The translations under genes were made by a program, and so were the position numbers. From assembly GCF_019645875.1 (NCBI RefSeq), contig NZ_CP081000.1:124001-188000 (forward strand): a stretch of 64,000 bases of DNA. The letters run 5' to 3'. Below the pieces are notes generated by a model, which saw only the letters and a program-made list of their open reading frames with translations, was not told where the DNA came from and did not search any database. The DNA is from Mycolicibacterium senegalense. Lineage in GTDB: Bacteria > Actinomycetota > Actinomycetes > Mycobacteriales > Mycobacteriaceae. Positions 43,237-51,407 of this stretch are shown in pieces; position 1 is the stretch's first letter, and the number at the start of each line of letters is the position of its first letter.

Positions 43237-43895
43237 GAGCCGGTCACCATCGGCAGCAGATAGGTGCGCACATAGTCGCGGGTGTCCTCCAGGCTGGTCA
43301 GTTTGATGCCGGTGTGCGGAGTCACGATGAACGACAAGGTAAGTCGGGTGTGCAACTCGGCGACGGTGCGGATATGGCGCTCTTGTGCCGGGGTGGTTTC
43401 GGCGGCTCCGTAGAGATCGGTGCGCAGCTGGGCGGCCGAGTAATCCGTGGCGAAATCGATAATGGCCCCGGCGTCGACGGTGAGGCTGGGCAGGATCGTC
43501 TCGGGTTCGGTGCGCAGGAGCTTCTTGAGCAGCGCGTGGTCCCGCAGGAAGGTCACGGTGAAAACGGTGCCATAGACGAGGCGGTCTTCGAGGGTTTCGG
43601 CGTGGGCCCGGGCTTGCGCGCTGCCCTCGAGGTAGCGACGCGCCTCGGACAACACGAGGGCATCGATGAGGGCGTCTTTGGTGGGGAACCGCCGATAGAG
43701 CGTCGCGCGGCCGACGCCGCTGCGACGGGCCACGTCCTCCATCGTGGTGCGCCGGATTCCGACGAGTTCGGCCTGCTGGAGTGTCGCGGTCAGGATCCGG
43801 GTGCTGATGGGGTCGGGCTCGCGCACGCGGGCCAGCACCGCGGGATCCGGTTCGGCGAGGCGCCGCACGAAGTCCGCTGTTCGCGTGGAAGTCAC
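43233..43895 (-). CDS. TetR-family transcriptional regulator
   Basis: 220 aa from GTG 43895, chosen because AAGGAG lies just upstream; an ATG 7 codons earlier is possible. The helix-turn-helix is RTTMEDVARRSGVGRATLYRRFPTKDAL by landmark (residues about 52-79; quoted here only as VARRSGVGRATLYRRF for the recognition part). A helical ligand domain follows (YGTVFTVTFLRDHALLKKLL). It is divergent from the P450 gene and overlaps corA by four bases. Inverted repeats at 43943-43984 sit between it and the P450, so repression of both is likely. Confidence 0.92.
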   Translation of the reverse strand: MTSTRTADFVRRLAEPDPAVLARVREPDPISTRILTATLQQAELVGIRRTTMEDVARRSGVGRATLYRRFPTKDALIDALVLSEARRYLEGSAQARAHAETLEDRLVYGTVFTVTFLRDHALLKKLLRTEPETILPSLTVDAGAIIDFATDYSAAQLRTDLYGAAETTPAQERHIRTVAELHTRLTLSFIVTPHTGIKLTSLEDTRDYVRTYLLPMVTGS

Positions 43896-43942
43896 CGATT
43901 CTCTCCTTGCCCGCACGTCTTGTTCGCCGTAGCCTAGCGATC

Positions 43943-43984
43943 GAGACTGTTGAGACGATGAGTGTATCTATGTCTCATAGTCTC
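43943..43984. promoter_or_regulatory. Nested inverted repeats between TetR and P450 genes
   Basis: GAGACTGTTGAGAC (43943-43956) faces GTCTCATAGTCTC (43972-43984). Both TGAGAC/GTCTCA and GAGACT/AGTCTC pair across a 15-bp centre, giving two overlapping dyads. This lies between the divergent TetR and P450 start codons, 34 bp from the P450 ATG, consistent with a regulator-binding site. Confidence 0.65.
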
Positions 43985-44018
43985 ACTGTAACGGTCCGGG
44001 CCTACGAGGGAGGGCGTA

Positions 44019-45332
44019 ATGAGCATCGGATTGTGGACACGCTGGCTGGCGCTGCATGCGGTACCGAAGGCGTTCATGTCGGTTCAGGGCCGGGCGGGCA
44101 ATCCGATGGGTGCACTGATTGCCAGCCACGGCAAGGGCATCGACCCCTATCCGCTGATGGAGGAGATCCGCCGTCGCGGCCCATTGGTGAAGACCCCGTT
44201 CGTCTGGGTCACCGTCGACCATGAAATTGCGCGGGAAGTACTGCGCAACAAGCGTTTCGGAGTCACTGCGCCCACCGGTATGGGAATGCCGAAGCCGGTC
44301 CAGCGCCTGTTGGACCGGACCGATCCCAAGGTGGCCAACCCGGTGGAGCCGCCGGCGATGGTCATCGTCGACCCACCGGCGCACACCCAATATCGGCAGC
44401 TGGTGGCGCAGAGCTTCACTCCGCGCGCGATCGACAAGCTCGACACCAGGGTCGCCGAGGTCACCGCGGAACTCATCGACCAGCTCGCCGGCACGCCGCA
44501 GCCCGATCTGATCGCGGACTTCGCCGCTCTGCTTCCGGTCGCCATGATCGCCGAGATCCTCGGCCTGTCAAGCAAATCCCATGAGCAACTGCTCCAGTGG
44601 GGCCACGATGGGGCACCGCTGCTCGACATCGGGATCCCGTGGCGGACCTACCGACGCGGCATCGACGGGATGCGTGGTCTCGACGGATTCCTTTCCGAGC
44701 TGTTCGACAAGGTCCGGGCCGGCGCCACCGAGGACAACCCGTTCACCAAGATGGCTGCCGACCACACCCTGACCGACCACGAACTCGCGGCCAACGCAGC
44801 ACTTCTCATCGGCGCCGGCTTCGAGACCACCGTGAACCTCATCGGCAACGGGATCGTGCTGTTGCAGCAGAACCCCGATCAGCTCGACTTGCTGCGCGAG
44901 AATCCCGACCTGTGGCCGGGCGCCGTGGAGGAGATCCTGCGTATCGAAAGTCCGGTGCAGATGACGGCCCGCACAGCACAGTGCGACGTCGAGATCGCCG
45001 GCCGGCGGCTGCGCGCCGGAACCATGGTCGCAGTGCTGTTGGGTGGCGCCAACCGGGATCCGCGGGTGTTCGATGAGCCGACGCGTTTCGACGTCACCCG
45101 CCCCAACTCCCGCGACCACCTGGCGTTCGCATCGGGCATCCACGTCTGCCTGGGCGCGGCACTGGCCCGCATCGAAGGCGCCACCGCACTACGCGCCCTG
45201 TTCGAGGCCTATCCCGACCTACGGCTGACCGAGAACCCCCGCCCGCGCGGTCTGGTCAATTTGCACGGATACGTGAAGCTGCCCGCCCTGCTCGGGACCA
45301 GGCGCACGGCGCCGGCCGGGCTTTTCGGCTGA
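44019..45332 (+). CDS. Cytochrome P450 (CYP140-like)
   Basis: 437 aa, soluble bacterial type, with GAGGGAGG before ATG 44019. I-helix oxygen-binding motif LLIGAGFETTVNLIGNG, the E-x-x-R pair in AVEEILRIESP, the C-helix HTQYRQLVAQSFTPR and haem-binding FASGIHVCLGAALARIEGA with the axial Cys are all present. It resembles recalled CYP140 of M. tuberculosis in LLDIGIPWRTYRRG and GFETTVNLIGNGI but was not aligned. It hydroxylates an unknown hydrophobic substrate using ferredoxin-delivered electrons; no ferredoxin gene is adjacent. Probably repressed by the divergent TetR. Confidence 0.94.
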   Translation: MSIGLWTRWLALHAVPKAFMSVQGRAGNPMGALIASHGKGIDPYPLMEEIRRRGPLVKTPFVWVTVDHEIAREVLRNKRFGVTAPTGMGMPKPVQRLLDRTDPKVANPVEPPAMVIVDPPAHTQYRQLVAQSFTPRAIDKLDTRVAEVTAELIDQLAGTPQPDLIADFAALLPVAMIAEILGLSSKSHEQLLQWGHDGAPLLDIGIPWRTYRRGIDGMRGLDGFLSELFDKVRAGATEDNPFTKMAADHTLTDHELAANAALLIGAGFETTVNLIGNGIVLLQQNPDQLDLLRENPDLWPGAVEEILRIESPVQMTARTAQCDVEIAGRRLRAGTMVAVLLGGANRDPRVFDEPTRFDVTRPNSRDHLAFASGIHVCLGAALARIEGATALRALFEAYPDLRLTENPRPRGLVNLHGYVKLPALLGTRRTAPAGLFG

Positions 45333-45387
45333 GCTGGGTACTCTCGATGGGGACCTGCCGGATCTTGAACGCGAGGCCCACACCCCC

Positions 45388-46002
45388 ATGACGGATTCCC
45401 CACTCGACGGATTGATGGCGCGTGTCGGCGGTATCAGCGGGATGGTCTATTCGGCACTGCCGGTGACCGTGTACGCGACGGTCTCGGCTCTCGCGGGTCG
45501 CGTGCCCGCGATCATTTCCGCTCTGGCGACTGCGGCCGTCGTATTCGGTTGGCAGCTGCTGCGCCGTGAATCGGTCAGGCCCGCACTGTGGGGATTCGTC
45601 GGCGTCGCGGCCTGTGCGCTGCTGGCACTGGTGACCGGCCAGGCCAAGGACTTCTACCTTCCGGGTATCTGGATGTCCTTGGCATCGGCCATCGTAATGA
45701 CCGGTTCGATCCTCGTCAGGCGCCCGCTCGTCGGGGTCATCTGGGCCTGGGCCACCGGTCGCGACGGCACCTGGCGCCAGGTACCCGGGGTGCGGCTGGT
45801 CTTCAATGTCGTCACCGCGGTTCTGGCGACGGTGTCCTGGTCGCGCTTCCTGGTGCAGAACTACCTCTACGACACCGGTCAGGAAGGACTGCTCGCAGTC
45901 GCACGGCTGGCGATGGGCTGGCCGTTGTTCGTGGTCACCACGACGCTGGTCCTGCTCAGCGCCCGCTACGCAATTCGGGCGTTGCCGCGCTCGGCATCCT
46001 GA
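45388..46002 (+). CDS. DUF3159 family membrane protein
   Basis: 204 aa. About six hydrophobic segments (GMVYSALPVTVYATVSALAG, IISALATAAVVFGWQLLRR, ALWGFVGVAACALLALVTGQ, LVFNVVTAVLATVSWSRFLV and so on). GQAKDFYLPGIWMSLASAI and the RRPLVGVIWAW segment are typical of DUF3159 (PF11361), an actinobacterial integral membrane family of unknown role. It follows the P450 gene in the same direction by 55 bp and converges with the oleate hydratase gene. Confidence 0.88.
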   Translation: MTDSPLDGLMARVGGISGMVYSALPVTVYATVSALAGRVPAIISALATAAVVFGWQLLRRESVRPALWGFVGVAACALLALVTGQAKDFYLPGIWMSLASAIVMTGSILVRRPLVGVIWAWATGRDGTWRQVPGVRLVFNVVTAVLATVSWSRFLVQNYLYDTGQEGLLAVARLAMGWPLFVVTTTLVLLSARYAIRALPRSAS

Positions 46003-46015
46003 CCGGTGCCGATAA

Positions 46016-47785
46016 TCAGCTGTTGCCGGGAATCAAGCCGTATTCGGCCAGCAATTCACCGATCTCGTTGTCGGTGATCTTGCCCATCACTCGCTTGCGG
46101 ATGATCTCCGGGACCGGCAGGTCAACTTCCTTGCCGTCGCGTAGGTGCACCGTTCCGGAGATGAGCTTGCGCACGTCGTAGGTGGAGTTGAACACTTCCG
46201 GTACTCCGCGGTCGATACCCAGCAACTGGTAGGCCGCCTCCATGCCGGTTCGCACCGAGTACTCGGTGGTGAAGATGCAGTCGCGGGTGGTCTCGGCGAA
46301 CTGACCGATGAAGGCGAAGTTCACCGCCCCTTCCGGGACGACGGCGGGACGGTCGCCCGCTTGACGTGGCATGAAGAACGACGTCACATACGGCATCATC
46401 ACCGGGACGGCCTTGGCGGCATTGGCGGCCAGTTCGGGGATGTCGGCTTCGGGGACGCCCAGGTGGTACAGCCACTCTTGGGTGATCTCCTCGCCGGTGC
46501 ACTCGCTCAGCGGCTTCTTGACGTAGTCGCCCGGGGTGTCGACGAACAACCCGTACACCCACACCACGATCTGGTCTTTGGGCTGCTGCTTGAAGTGCGG
46601 CTGCCGGTTGACTGTCCAGCTCATCAGCCACTTGGAGTCGCGTGCGGTCACGATGCCGCCGGTAACGACCTTGCCGGAGAACGGGTCTCGCTTGCAGATC
46701 TTTTGGATGTACTCGGGGATGCGGTGGTCCAGTGTCGTGACGGTGGCCGATTCCCACTTGGTCTCGGGGATGTGGCCGCCGAAGACGTCGGGGCGCCCGA
46801 ATGATGGGTCCTTGGCCGCGATGCGGCGCCACAGGTCCCAGGCCGGGGCGGGCCCGGTGTTGAGCTTGGCCGGTGTGTGGTGATCGCCGTCGTCGGAGTT
46901 CTCGGTCAGCGAGCCGATGGTGGTGAGCACCAGGTCGTTCGGGCCCAGGTCGACCCCGCCGGGCTCACCGTCCTTGATCCAGTGAATCCTGTTGGCCTGC
47001 TTGCGGTCCGGGGTGATGTCGAAATCGATGTCGATGACCTCGGTGTCGAAGTGGAAGGTCACGCCCTGGTCCAGGAGCCACTTGTACATCGGCAGCACGA
47101 GTGACTCGTACTGGTTGTACTTGGTGAACTTCAGCGCCGACAGATCCGGCAAACCCTTGATGTGGTGGATGAAGCGGTGGATGTAGAGCTTCATCTCCAG
47201 CGCACTGTGCCATTCCTCGAACGCGAACATGGTGCGCCAGTACAGCCAGAAGTTGCTCTCCAGGAAGTCCTTCCCGAAGACCTCGTTGATGCGCTTGTTC
47301 TCCATCTCTTCGCGGGTCGCGAGGAACACCTTGACGATGTCCTTCTGCGCTTTGGCGTTGAGTCCGAACATGTTGTCGGTGTGGGCATCCTGGCCGCGGT
47401 TCTCGGTGGCCCGGCACAGGCTGTAGTTCGGATCGTCCTTGTTGAGCCAGTAGAACTCGTCGAGCACGCTGGCGCCCTCGATCTCGAGCGAGGGAATGGT
47501 CCGGAACAGGTCCCACAGGCATTCCATGTGGTCTTCCATCTCGCGGCCGCCGCGAATCACAAAGCCCTTCTTCGGCTCTTTGATGCCGTCGAGTGCGCCA
47601 CCGGGCAGCTTCAGCCGCTCCAGGATGGTGATCTTGTTGCCGGGGAGCTGCCCGTCGCGGATCATGAATACCGCCGACGACATCGACGCCAAGCCGGCGC
47701 CGACGAACCACGCGGTCTTGTCTTCTACGCCCTGCGGTTTGCGGGGGCGGGCGAACGCTTCGTAATTGCCACTGCTGTAGTACAT
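46016..47785 (-). CDS. ohyA: Oleate hydratase (MCRA family)
   Basis: 589 aa, full length for the family. The FAD-binding turn is AWFVGAGLASMSSAVFM (residues 25-41). The mobile motif RGGREM at residues 78-83 includes Glu82, which activates water in characterised hydratases. ENRGQDAHTDNMFGLNAKAQ, SNFWLYWRTMFAFEEWHSAL, KFTKYNQYESLVLPMYKWLL and GQFAETTRDCIFTTEYSVRT are family signatures. It adds water to oleate to form 10-hydroxystearate and is FAD-dependent. It is the last of three genes with a 3-hydroxyacyl-CoA dehydrogenase (16 bp upstream) and a TetR, suggesting fatty-acid detoxification or breakdown under lipid-responsive control. Confidence 0.97.
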   Translation of the reverse strand: MYYSSGNYEAFARPRKPQGVEDKTAWFVGAGLASMSSAVFMIRDGQLPGNKITILERLKLPGGALDGIKEPKKGFVIRGGREMEDHMECLWDLFRTIPSLEIEGASVLDEFYWLNKDDPNYSLCRATENRGQDAHTDNMFGLNAKAQKDIVKVFLATREEMENKRINEVFGKDFLESNFWLYWRTMFAFEEWHSALEMKLYIHRFIHHIKGLPDLSALKFTKYNQYESLVLPMYKWLLDQGVTFHFDTEVIDIDFDITPDRKQANRIHWIKDGEPGGVDLGPNDLVLTTIGSLTENSDDGDHHTPAKLNTGPAPAWDLWRRIAAKDPSFGRPDVFGGHIPETKWESATVTTLDHRIPEYIQKICKRDPFSGKVVTGGIVTARDSKWLMSWTVNRQPHFKQQPKDQIVVWVYGLFVDTPGDYVKKPLSECTGEEITQEWLYHLGVPEADIPELAANAAKAVPVMMPYVTSFFMPRQAGDRPAVVPEGAVNFAFIGQFAETTRDCIFTTEYSVRTGMEAAYQLLGIDRGVPEVFNSTYDVRKLISGTVHLRDGKEVDLPVPEIIRKRVMGKITDNEIGELLAEYGLIPGNS

Positions 47786-47801
47786 TTCGTATGCTTCCCG
47801 C

Positions 47802-48659
47802 TCAGTTGTACTTGTAGAAGCCTTCGCCGCTGGCGAGGCCCAACTTGCCTTTGTCGATGTAGTTCTCTTTCAGCCACGCGGCGAGCTTCTGAGCTTCGGC
47901 GTCCCCATTGGCCATGATGTTGTACGGCGTGGTCAGGCCGATGATGTCGTAGATCTGGAACGGGCCCACCGGTGCGCCGGTGGCGATCCGCCAGGTGTCG
48001 TCCACGGCGCTGGGGTCGGCGTAGCCACCGGCCGCGAGTTCGGCGGCGGCATTGAGGAACGGAACCAGAAGTGAGTTGAGGACGTAGCCGGCCTTCTCCT
48101 TGTGCAGCTCGATCGGCACCATCCCGATGGCCTTGGCGAACTCGACCACCGCGGCGAAAACGCTCGGGTCGGTGTCGGCGGTCCCCATGATCTCGGCAGT
48201 GTTGAACTGCCACACCCGGTTTGCGAAGTGCAGTGCCAGGAACTTGTCGGGCCTGCCGGTGGAATCCTTGAGGTCGCTGGGCAGCAGCGTCGAGGAGTTG
48301 GTGGCGAAGATGGTCTTGGCCGGCGCGAGATCCCCGAGCTTCTGGTAGGTCTCCCGCTTGAGATCGAGGATCTCCGGGATCGCCTCGATCACCAGATCGG
48401 CGTCGGCCACCGCTGCCTTCAGGTCGGAGGTCAGCGTGAGCCGGCCCAACGCTTCCCGGGCCTTGCCGTCACGCGCATCGGGTACCTCGTTGGCGTAGGT
48501 CTCGGCCAGCTTCTCGAACCGCGCTTTGGCCGCTTCGAGAACCTCGTCATTGATGTCGTATGCGGTGACGGTGAAACCCTTGAACGCGGATTGGAACGCG
48601 ATCTGGGAACCGAGCACTCCGGTCCCGAGAACGGTCACCGTCTTCACGGAGTTCGTCAT
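47802..48659 (-). CDS. 3-hydroxyacyl-CoA dehydrogenase
   Basis: 285 aa from ATG 48659 with AAGGAG nearby. NAD-binding motif VTVLGTGVLGSQIAFQSAFK (the G-x-G-x-x-G turn), the acidic residue in VTAYDINDE, and the substrate/catalytic region IFATNSSTLLPSDL, LHFANRVWQFNTAEIMGTAD (His in place of the usual HFFNP Ser-His pair; HFAN), VPIELHKEKAGYVLNSLLVP and GPFQIYDIIGLTTPYNI. It oxidises 3-hydroxyacyl-CoA in beta-oxidation. It is encoded between the TetR gene (4-nt ATGA overlap) and oleate hydratase. Confidence 0.94.
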   Translation of the reverse strand: MTNSVKTVTVLGTGVLGSQIAFQSAFKGFTVTAYDINDEVLEAAKARFEKLAETYANEVPDARDGKAREALGRLTLTSDLKAAVADADLVIEAIPEILDLKRETYQKLGDLAPAKTIFATNSSTLLPSDLKDSTGRPDKFLALHFANRVWQFNTAEIMGTADTDPSVFAAVVEFAKAIGMVPIELHKEKAGYVLNSLLVPFLNAAAELAAGGYADPSAVDDTWRIATGAPVGPFQIYDIIGLTTPYNIMANGDAEAQKLAAWLKENYIDKGKLGLASGEGFYKYN

Positions 48660-49300
48660 GGTGCTTCTCCTTCTCGTGGTGTTGTGGTTGCCAGGAACCC
48701 CAGCACGATCTGGTTGATCTGCTGGAGCAGTTCGTGGGCGCCGTCGGTGCCCCACTTCATGCCGGTCGACGGTTGGGCCACCAGCAGGTGCAGTGCCGCG
48801 AAGACGCTTCTGGCGGCGCGGTCGGCGTTGGCCCGCAGTTCGTTGTCGGTGGACGGATCGGCTGGGTGACAGCGCATCAGGCGTTCGGCGATCGCGTCCT
48901 CGAGCCGCATGACGTGGTCTAGTCCTTCGGCACGGAAGCGCTCGGTGGGAGAGCCGAACAGCAGTTCGCGTTGGTAGGCCGTGGCGTTTCCGGGCTGCCG
49001 CGCGGCCTCGGAGGTCACCGGTGCCACCATCGCGAACACTGCGGCGCTCGGATCCTCGACATCGGCCGCATTGCGCATGCCGGTCTCGATGGCCTGCCGG
49101 AACTGGTCGTTGTAGACCATCAGCAGCAGCTCGGCTTTCGACGATGCATAGCGGAACAGGGTGCCGGCCGCGACGTCGGCGGCTTCGGCGATCTGGGCCA
49201 CCGTGACGGGCTCGAATCCGTGCGCTTCGAACAGCGAACGCGCCGCAGCGAAGATCCGCTGCTGCTTGTCCTGCATGTTCCGGGTCCGTCGACCGGTCAT
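48656..49300 (-). CDS. TetR-family regulator of the oleate hydratase operon
   Basis: 214 aa from ATG 49300, chosen for GAGGTG nearby; ATG 49306 is possible. The helix-turn-helix is VAQIAEAADVAAGTLFRYASS, residues about 34-54 (recognition part GTLFRY). The ligand domain is helical, with RELLFGSPTERFRAEGLDHV. It is the first gene of the operon with hydroxyacyl-CoA dehydrogenase and oleate hydratase. Two palindromes lie 14 bases upstream, so autoregulation by a fatty acid or acyl-CoA is a reasonable inference. Confidence 0.93.
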   Translation of the reverse strand: MTGRRTRNMQDKQQRIFAAARSLFEAHGFEPVTVAQIAEAADVAAGTLFRYASSKAELLLMVYNDQFRQAIETGMRNAADVEDPSAAVFAMVAPVTSEAARQPGNATAYQRELLFGSPTERFRAEGLDHVMRLEDAIAERLMRCHPADPSTDNELRANADRAARSVFAALHLLVAQPSTGMKWGTDGAHELLQQINQIVLGFLATTTPREGEAP

Positions 49301-49313
49301 GATCACCTCACAA

Positions 49314-49345
49314 AATGAATGCGCTCATTAATGAACGTACTCATT
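49314..49345. promoter_or_regulatory. Two directly adjacent 16-bp operators AATGA-N6-TCATT
   Basis: AATGAATGCGCTCATT (49314-49329) and AATGAACGTACTCATT (49330-49345) are end-to-end copies of the same hyphenated palindrome. They lie in front of the TetR-led operon and behind the divergent transporter operon. Tandem identical-length sites strongly suggest cooperative binding by the neighbouring TetR protein. Confidence 0.8.
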
Positions 49346-49432
49346 AACTGAGCGCGATGTCAACAGAGGTGAATAAACTCAGCTCGATTTCAGACCTTCA
49401 CCGGTGTGGTGCTGGCCGGTACCAATACCCAG

Positions 49433-49468
49433 GTGAACGGATCACTGCCTGGTTGCTGTCGTCGCTGA
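49433..49468 (+). other. Candidate cysteine-responsive leader ORF ending Cys-Cys-Arg-Arg
   Basis: A short frame from GTG 49433 reads V/M-N-G-S-L-P-G-C-C-R-R and stops at TGA 49466-49468. Longer versions from GTG 49406 or 49409 share the ending. It lies 47 bp before the permease start, in the leader of a sulfonate-type ABC operon. Mycobacteria are known to use short leader peptides with consecutive Cys codons to attenuate sulfur operons when cysteine is abundant. Which start is used and whether a terminator forms cannot be seen. Confidence 0.5.
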
Positions 49469-49515
49469 AGCCCGTCGCCACCCCAACTACTTCAGCAATA
49501 AGAAAGCTGCCCACA

Positions 49516-50379
49516 GTGTCTGTCTTCGTCGACATCGTTCCCACCGAGGTCGAACCCGGCCTGCCGCGTGCGGCCACAGCGTCAACCCGTTGGCGCACCT
49601 GGCTGACCAGGTCCGCTCTGCCATTGCTGTCGGTCGTCCTGTTCTTTCTGGTGTGGCAGGTGGTGGCTTGGGCCGGCATCTGGAATCAGACGTTCGTGCC
49701 GTATCCGTCGACGGTCTGGCGCGCGTTCATCGATGTCTCCACCACCCATGACGGGGCCCGGGGCTACGCGGGGTACCTGCTCTATGAGCACCTGTACATG
49801 ACGCTGCGCCGGGTGCTCGCCGGTGTCGTCATCGGCGTGGTCGTCGGTGTGGCACTCGGCCTGCTCATGGGATCGGTCGGCTGGCTGCGCAGCGTGCTCG
49901 AACCGTGGCTCACCTTTTTGCGTGCCCTGCCGCCGCTGGCCTACTTCTTCCTGTTGGTGATCTGGCTCGGCATCGACGAGGCCCCGAAGATCACGCTGCT
50001 CGCCCTGGCTGCCCTTCCGCCGGCCGCGGTGGCCACCACGGCAGCCGTCGTCGCCGCACCGGTCGGGCTGCAGGAAGCGGCCCGGGCGTTGGGAGCCACC
50101 CGGGCGCAGGTCATCCGTGACGTCGTGGTGCCTTCGGCGTTGCCCGAAACCTTCACCGGGATCCGTCTGGCCGTAGGCATGGCGTACTCATCTGTCGTCG
50201 CGGCCGAACTGTTCAACGGCATTCCCGGTATCGGCGGATTGGTCAAGGACGCAAGCAATTACAACAACACACCGGTCGTGCTGGTCGGGATCTTCGCCAT
50301 CGGGATCTCGGGTCTGGTGATCGACGGAGCTTTACGTGCCGTGGAGCGGCGCGCTGTTCCCTGGAGAGGACGAATATGA
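49516..50379 (+). CDS. ABC transporter permease, sulfonate/taurine/nitrate type (SsuC/TauC-like)
   Basis: 287 aa from GTG 49516; the frame is open further upstream to ATG 49357, but the extra residues are atypical and overlap the leader ORF. About six membrane segments (LPLLSVVLFFLVWQVVAWAG, VLAGVVIGVVVGVALGLLMG, LAYFFLLVIWLGIDEAPKIT and others). The EAA loop that contacts the ATPase reads QEAARALGATRAQVIRDVVV followed by LPETFTGIRLAVGMAYSSVV. With the next two genes it forms an importer for organosulfur compounds; exact substrate unknown. The ATGA overlap couples it to the binding-protein gene. Confidence 0.92.
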   Translation: MSVFVDIVPTEVEPGLPRAATASTRWRTWLTRSALPLLSVVLFFLVWQVVAWAGIWNQTFVPYPSTVWRAFIDVSTTHDGARGYAGYLLYEHLYMTLRRVLAGVVIGVVVGVALGLLMGSVGWLRSVLEPWLTFLRALPPLAYFFLLVIWLGIDEAPKITLLALAALPPAAVATTAAVVAAPVGLQEAARALGATRAQVIRDVVVPSALPETFTGIRLAVGMAYSSVVAAELFNGIPGIGGLVKDASNYNNTPVVLVGIFAIGISGLVIDGALRAVERRAVPWRGRI

Positions 50380-51407
50380 GAATGACGAAGCTGTTCGCAG
50401 TGCTGGCTGCCGCGACGGTGGCACTGGCCGGCTGCGCGGTGGACCACTCCGGGGAGAACTCCCAGAAGCCCACCATTCGCCTTGGCTACCAGTCGTTTCC
50501 GAGTGGTGACTTGATCGTCAAGAACAACAAGTGGCTTGAGGAGGCGCTGCCCGACTACAACATCAAGTGGACCAAGTTCGACTCCGGGGCCGACGTGAAC
50601 ACCGCGTTCGTCGCCAAGGAGCTGGACTTCGGTGCTCTGGGCTCGAGCCCGGTGGCCCGCGGTTTGTCGGCCCCGTTGAACATTCCGTACCGGGTGGCCT
50701 TTGTGCTCGACGTCGCCGGCGACAATGAGGCGTTGGTAGCCCGTGACGGCGCCGGCGTCAACTCGATCGCCGATCTGAAGGGCAAGCGTATCGCCACGCC
50801 GTTCGCGTCCACGGCGCACTACAGCCTGCTGGCCGCGCTGGCGCAGAACGGCTTGTCGCCCAATGATGTTCAGCTGATAGACCTGCAGCCGCAGGCGATT
50901 CTGGCGGCCTGGGAACGGGGCGACATCGCTGCCGCCTACAGCTGGCTGCCCACGCTGGACCAGCTCCGCAAGACCGGCAAGGATCTGATCACCAGCCGGC
51001 AGCTGGCCAAGGACGGCAAGCCGACGCTGGACCTGGCTGCCGTGTCCGACGAGTTCTCCACCGCCCATCCCGAGGTCGTCGACATCTGGCGTCGGCAGCA
51101 GGCCCGGGCGTTGAACGTGATCAAGAACGACCCCCAGGCCGCGGCCAAGGCGATCGCCGCCGAGGTCGGCCTGAGCCCCGAAGATGTTGCCGGGCAACTG
51201 AAGCAGGGGGTCTACCTGACGCCCGCCGAAGTGGCCTCGGCCGAATGGCTGGGTACTGACGGCGCACCTGGCAACCTCGCCGCCAATCTGCAGAGTGCGT
51301 CGCAGTTCCTGGCCGATCAGAAGCAGATCCCCGAGGCCGCGCCGTTGCAGGCCTTCAAGGACGCCGTCTACACCAAGGGGTTGCCGGATGTCATCACCAA
51401 ACAGTGA
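50376..51407 (+). CDS. ABC transporter substrate-binding lipoprotein (SsuA/TauA-like)
   Basis: 343 aa. A lipoprotein signal (MTKLFAVLAAATVALAGCAV) with lipobox LAGC gives a lipid-anchored Cys at about residue 20. The mature protein is a type II periplasmic-binding fold: IRLGYQSFPSGDLIVKNNKW, FDSGADVNTAFVAKELDFGA, ALGSSPVARGLSAPLNIPYR, LKGKRIATPFASTAHYSLLA and LQPQAILAAWERGDIAAAYS are typical of aliphatic sulfonate and taurine binding proteins. It captures the substrate outside the membrane for the adjacent permease. It starts at ATG 50376 inside the permease stop. Confidence 0.93.
   Translation: MRMTKLFAVLAAATVALAGCAVDHSGENSQKPTIRLGYQSFPSGDLIVKNNKWLEEALPDYNIKWTKFDSGADVNTAFVAKELDFGALGSSPVARGLSAPLNIPYRVAFVLDVAGDNEALVARDGAGVNSIADLKGKRIATPFASTAHYSLLAALAQNGLSPNDVQLIDLQPQAILAAWERGDIAAAYSWLPTLDQLRKTGKDLITSRQLAKDGKPTLDLAAVSDEFSTAHPEVVDIWRRQQARALNVIKNDPQAAAKAIAAEVGLSPEDVAGQLKQGVYLTPAEVASAEWLGTDGAPGNLAANLQSASQFLADQKQIPEAAPLQAFKDAVYTKGLPDVITKQ

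Noticed and set aside
49346..49515. SAM- or other riboswitch in the leader of the sulfonate operon
   Set aside because: No conserved core or pairing of a known riboswitch class could be recognised; the Cys-Cys leader ORF explains control more simply.
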